Assembly: GCF_003432035.1 (NCBI RefSeq)
Contig: NZ_QOHO01000114.1
Location: 1 to 34,855 of the forward strand
Reading direction: 5' to 3'
Origin: Lacrimispora amygdalina
Lineage (GTDB): Bacteria; Bacillota; Clostridia; Lachnospirales; Lachnospiraceae
DNA: 34,855 nucleotides
Within the stretch, counting starts at the first letter, position 1; every line of letters starts with the position of its first letter. Positions 32,839-34,855 of the stretch are shown here, piece by piece. Under the pieces are notes generated by a model. That model made no database searches, was not told the DNA's origin, and worked only from the letters and a program-made list of their open reading frames with translations. Both the position numbers and the translations under genes were made by a program.

Positions 32839-33456
32839 ATGTTAAATTATCTCTGGGCATTTATGATATTGACAGGAGTCATCTGGGGAGCGCTTCATGG
32901 TAATTTAAGTGCTGTAACTGATGGCGCAATTACCTCTGCAAAGGAGGCGGTTATGCTGTGCATTACCATGCTTGGAATTATGTCTTTCTGGACCGGACTA
33001 ATGGAAATTGGAAGAAAGTCGGGGCTTATTGAGCGGTTGTCTTCAAAAATGGGGCCAGTGCTTCATTTTCTGTTTCCCAAGATTCCTGATAAACATCCCT
33101 CTCTGGAATATATTTCTACCAATATTATTGCAAACATTCTGGGGCTGGGCTGGGCGGCTACGCCTGCCGGGCTGAAAGCCATGGAGTCTTTAAAAGATCT
33201 GGAGGAGACCAGGAGAAAGGATTATTCTCAGGGGAAGAAAACCTACAAACCGGTTTCGGAAGGAACAGCCAGTAATGAGATGTGTACTTTTATGATTATT
33301 AATATATCGTCACTCCAGCTGATTCCCGTCAATATGATCGCATACAGAAGCCAGTACGGCAGTCCGGATCCGACGGCGATTGTAGGGCCGGCTATCGCAG
33401 CAACGCTGTTCTCTACGGTAATAGGAGTGGTTTTGTGTAAGCTGCTTGACCGGTAA
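32839..33456 (+). CDS. spmA: Spore maturation protein A
   Basis: A 205-residue membrane protein of the SpmA (nucleoside recognition/Gate domain) family, involved in dehydration of the spore core in Bacillus and Clostridium. MLNYLWAFMILTGVIWGALHGN at the N-terminus, SFWTGLMEIGRKSGL, and NIIANILGLGWAATPAGLKAMESL are characteristic; several membrane helices are present. The SD is weak. No convincing sigma-A, sigma-E or sigma-G promoter was recognised in the 75 bases upstream; a 5-bp hairpin (TCTGC/GCAGA) is the only structure there. The partner gene spmB, normally next to it, is absent: the next gene is convergent. Confidence 0.92.
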   Translation: MLNYLWAFMILTGVIWGALHGNLSAVTDGAITSAKEAVMLCITMLGIMSFWTGLMEIGRKSGLIERLSSKMGPVLHFLFPKIPDKHPSLEYISTNIIANILGLGWAATPAGLKAMESLKDLEETRRKDYSQGKKTYKPVSEGTASNEMCTFMIINISSLQLIPVNMIAYRSQYGSPDPTAIVGPAIAATLFSTVIGVVLCKLLDR

Positions 33457-33467
33457 AAGCTGACATG

Positions 33468-33513
33468 ACAAAAAACATGCCGGTTCTCCAATCAATGGGA
33501 GGACCGGCGTGTT
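33468..33513 (-). terminator. Terminator of the pectate lyase gene
   Basis: A stem of about 14-16 bp with two G-T pairs (33474-33489 with 33498-33513) and an 8-nt loop. On the minus strand it is followed by a six-T run, so it ends the pectate lyase transcript. On the plus strand the T-run is poor, but it may still help stop spmA transcription. Confidence 0.85.
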
Positions 33514-33517
33514 GAAT

Positions 33518-34540
33518 TTATTTTGTATTGAAAGAACAATTGACTACTGTAGCACCGACGATAACGTCTTTGCCGGCACCACCGCTTGAGATACAGTCTG
33601 AAAACTTATGAGTTCCTGATTTAGGAGCTTTTGGGAAGTAGAAATTAACATTGTTATTCTTTCCTGTGCAATTTTTGAGGGTGATAAAACCGGTGTTATT
33701 ATTCTGGTCATACCCTCTTTTTTTGTTGCCAATGGCAATACAGCCTTCCAGATAATGGTTATCGCTGGTATAATTTCCCCCTACTTTAAACCCTTGTCCG
33801 TTTCCATCGCCTTTTCCATTGTAAGAAGCCTCGCAGTTGTATAATTTAACTGCATTACCGGCGGAATAGAAATCAAATCCGTCATCAGAGTTGTTAAGTG
33901 CGATACAGTTTCTGAATACGTTACCGCTTCCGATGCTTAATTTAGCAGCAAAACCATCTGCATTCTCACCATTAGTCTTGGAATCGTAGTTATAGGTAGA
34001 GGTGACTCTGGTTATCTCATTATTGAAGGCGCCATTACTCATCTGAAGACCGGTGTCACCGCATTTTGTAATGAAGCAGTCCAGTATCCGGTTATTGCCG
34101 CCGCTTATATGAATTCCGTTATCTCCTGCATTCTGTATGGTAAGACCGGATATAACCCAGTAGTTTCCTGAAATCTGGAACCCTCTTGAACTGTCGGCAT
34201 ATGGCTGGCTGGAGAAATCAACTACGGGTTTGTGGCCGCTGTAATTCATTATTCTGATGGGCGAGCCGGAGGTACCGCTCTTGCTTAATTTGTATGTAAC
34301 TGATGATTTGTAGGTGCCGTTCATTAAATAAATGGTGGTGCCTGCTGATGCATTGCCCAGCGCTTTATCAATTGTCTTATAAGGCTTGTCTTTTGACTGT
34401 CCGTTATTGGAGTCGCTGCCGTTTACCGAAACATAGTACTCGTTTGAAGCACCATGTGCAGGTGTGGGACTGATGATACATAAACTGGTAACCATAAAGC
34501 AGGTCGTGATGATACTGATGATTCTTTTTCCATTTCTCAT
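33518..34540 (-). CDS. Secreted pectate lyase, polysaccharide lyase family 9
   Basis: A 340-residue secreted right-handed beta-helix protein. A signal peptide (residues 1 to about 31) ends at PAHGAS. It opens with YYVSVNGSDSNNGQSKDKPYKTIDKAL, typical of these lyases. Asp195 (ENADGFAAK), Asp219, Asp220 and Asp223 (NNSDDGFDFY) reproduce exactly the spacing (24, 1, 3) of the calcium-binding aspartates of Pel9A/PelL (209, 233, 234, 237), and Lys252 in GQGFKVGG is the likely catalytic base. It would cleave polygalacturonate outside the cell. Asn-rich turns stack along the helix. Smaller than PelL (about 400 residues). AAAGGGG precedes the ATG. Its own promoter lies at 34613-34641. Confidence 0.88.
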   Translation of the reverse strand: MRNGKRIISIITTCFMVTSLCIISPTPAHGASNEYYVSVNGSDSNNGQSKDKPYKTIDKALGNASAGTTIYLMNGTYKSSVTYKLSKSGTSGSPIRIMNYSGHKPVVDFSSQPYADSSRGFQISGNYWVISGLTIQNAGDNGIHISGGNNRILDCFITKCGDTGLQMSNGAFNNEITRVTSTYNYDSKTNGENADGFAAKLSIGSGNVFRNCIALNNSDDGFDFYSAGNAVKLYNCEASYNGKGDGNGQGFKVGGNYTSDNHYLEGCIAIGNKKRGYDQNNNTGFITLKNCTGKNNNVNFYFPKAPKSGTHKFSDCISSGGAGKDVIVGATVVNCSFNTK

Positions 34541-34569
34541 ATTTTATCCCCTTTCTTTCTATCTGGATT

Positions 34570-34596
34570 CCGGATCAGTTATTTGATCCGGTTTTT
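34570..34596. promoter_or_regulatory. Leader hairpin of the pectate lyase mRNA
   Basis: A perfect 8-bp inverted repeat (CCGGATCA, loop GTTATT, TGATCCGG). It lies between the predicted start point (about 34606) and the SD of the pectate lyase gene, so it is in its 5' leader. On the plus strand five Ts follow, but no plus-strand gene leads into it. It may be an operator or a leader structure. Confidence 0.5.
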
Positions 34597-34612
34597 CCAG
34601 ACCTATAATTAG

Positions 34613-34641
34613 ATACTAAAATAGTAAAAATGCTTTGTCAA
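34613..34641 (-). promoter_or_regulatory. Promoter of the pectate lyase gene
   Basis: Minus strand: consensus -35 TTGACA (34636-34641), 17-bp spacer, -10 TAGTAT (34613-34618). Confidence 0.7.
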
Positions 34642-34826
34642 TAAAAAAGAAGGGGATTTTCAGATTATTCCAAAATGTCATAAATAATACTATAATTAGC
34701 AAAAAAATAATGAATTAAATATGTAAAATTAAAAAGTAACTGTGCAGCTTATTTAATCAAGTACTTCAAAAATCATTATTATAATTTCATCAATTTTTTG
34801 AAAAAAAGATTTAAAACAATAAACAA

Positions 34827-34842
34827 CATACCAATTGGTATG
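34827..34842. promoter_or_regulatory. Perfect 16-bp palindrome, probable operator
   Basis: CATACCAATTGGTATG is fully self-complementary. Half-sites ATACCAAT/ATTGGTAT resemble those of GntR-family uronate regulators such as UxuR, but with a different overlap. The regulated gene may lie beyond the window. Confidence 0.45.
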
Positions 34843-34855
34843 ATCTATGTATTAA

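Larger units (their letters stand above)
34541..34855. other. AT-rich intergenic tail
   Basis: These 315 bases contain no convincing gene. They hold the pectate lyase promoter and leader hairpin (34570-34641), then about 180 bases of very AT-rich sequence, and the perfect palindrome at 34827-34842 near the window edge. Confidence 0.7.

Noticed and set aside
34570-34596. Plus-strand terminator at 34570-34596
   Set aside because: It has a hairpin and five Ts, but no plus-strand gene leads into it; a role in the pectate lyase leader is more likely.

Overview
The window looks like chromosome from an anaerobic, spore-forming Firmicute of the Clostridia, most likely Lachnospiraceae. This is inferred from four things: a fabH-acpP-fabK-fabD-fabG-fabF-accB-fabZ-accC-accDA operon with FabK as enoyl reductase, a spmA sporulation gene, the yaaO/holB/ricT/trmN6/rsmI neighbourhood, and YesN/YesM-type sugar regulation. 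A Lacrimispora-like genus is only a guess.

Layout. (1) 1-820: seven tRNA genes (Asp, Val, Thr, Tyr, initiator Met, Phe, Lys) closed by a strong terminator. (2) 851-3347: a small unknown gene divergent from a PLP decarboxylase and a guanylate-kinase-like gene. Their two promoters share overlapping -35 boxes. (3) 3353-11143, minus strand: an RbsB/RbsA/RbsC-type sugar importer, and upstream of it a response regulator, a sensor kinase and a strongly degenerate double ABC ATPase in one operon. (4) 11521-18570, plus strand: a membrane-bound AraC regulator, an LplB/YtcP/LplA-type oligosaccharide importer without its own ATPase, and an alpha/beta hydrolase. (5) 18701-22233: holB, ricT, trmN6-like and rsmI, which together with block 2 form a housekeeping cluster that blocks 3 and 4 interrupt. 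(6) 22242-32763: the fatty acid synthesis operon, with a FabT-like operator on its promoter and a second similar palindrome in front of acpP. It contains a one-gene fusion of AccD and AccA and ends with an NMO-family flavoprotein that carries a C-terminal cysteine cluster. (7) 32839-34855: spmA without an adjacent spmB, a convergent secreted family-9 pectate lyase, and an AT-rich tail with a perfect 16-bp palindrome.

How it works together. The two importers, the esterase-like hydrolase and the pectate lyase point to growth on plant polysaccharide sugars, each transport block having its own regulator. The fab operon encodes malonyl-CoA formation, initiation and a full elongation cycle. No FabA, FabM or FabN is present, and the last gene resembles Helicobacter FabX, a flavo-iron-sulfur enzyme that introduces the double bond of unsaturated fatty acids.

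The two candidates most worth following are the FabX-like gene ending the fab operon and the catalytically dead RbsA-like protein co-encoded with a two-component system whose kinase has almost no extracellular sensor.
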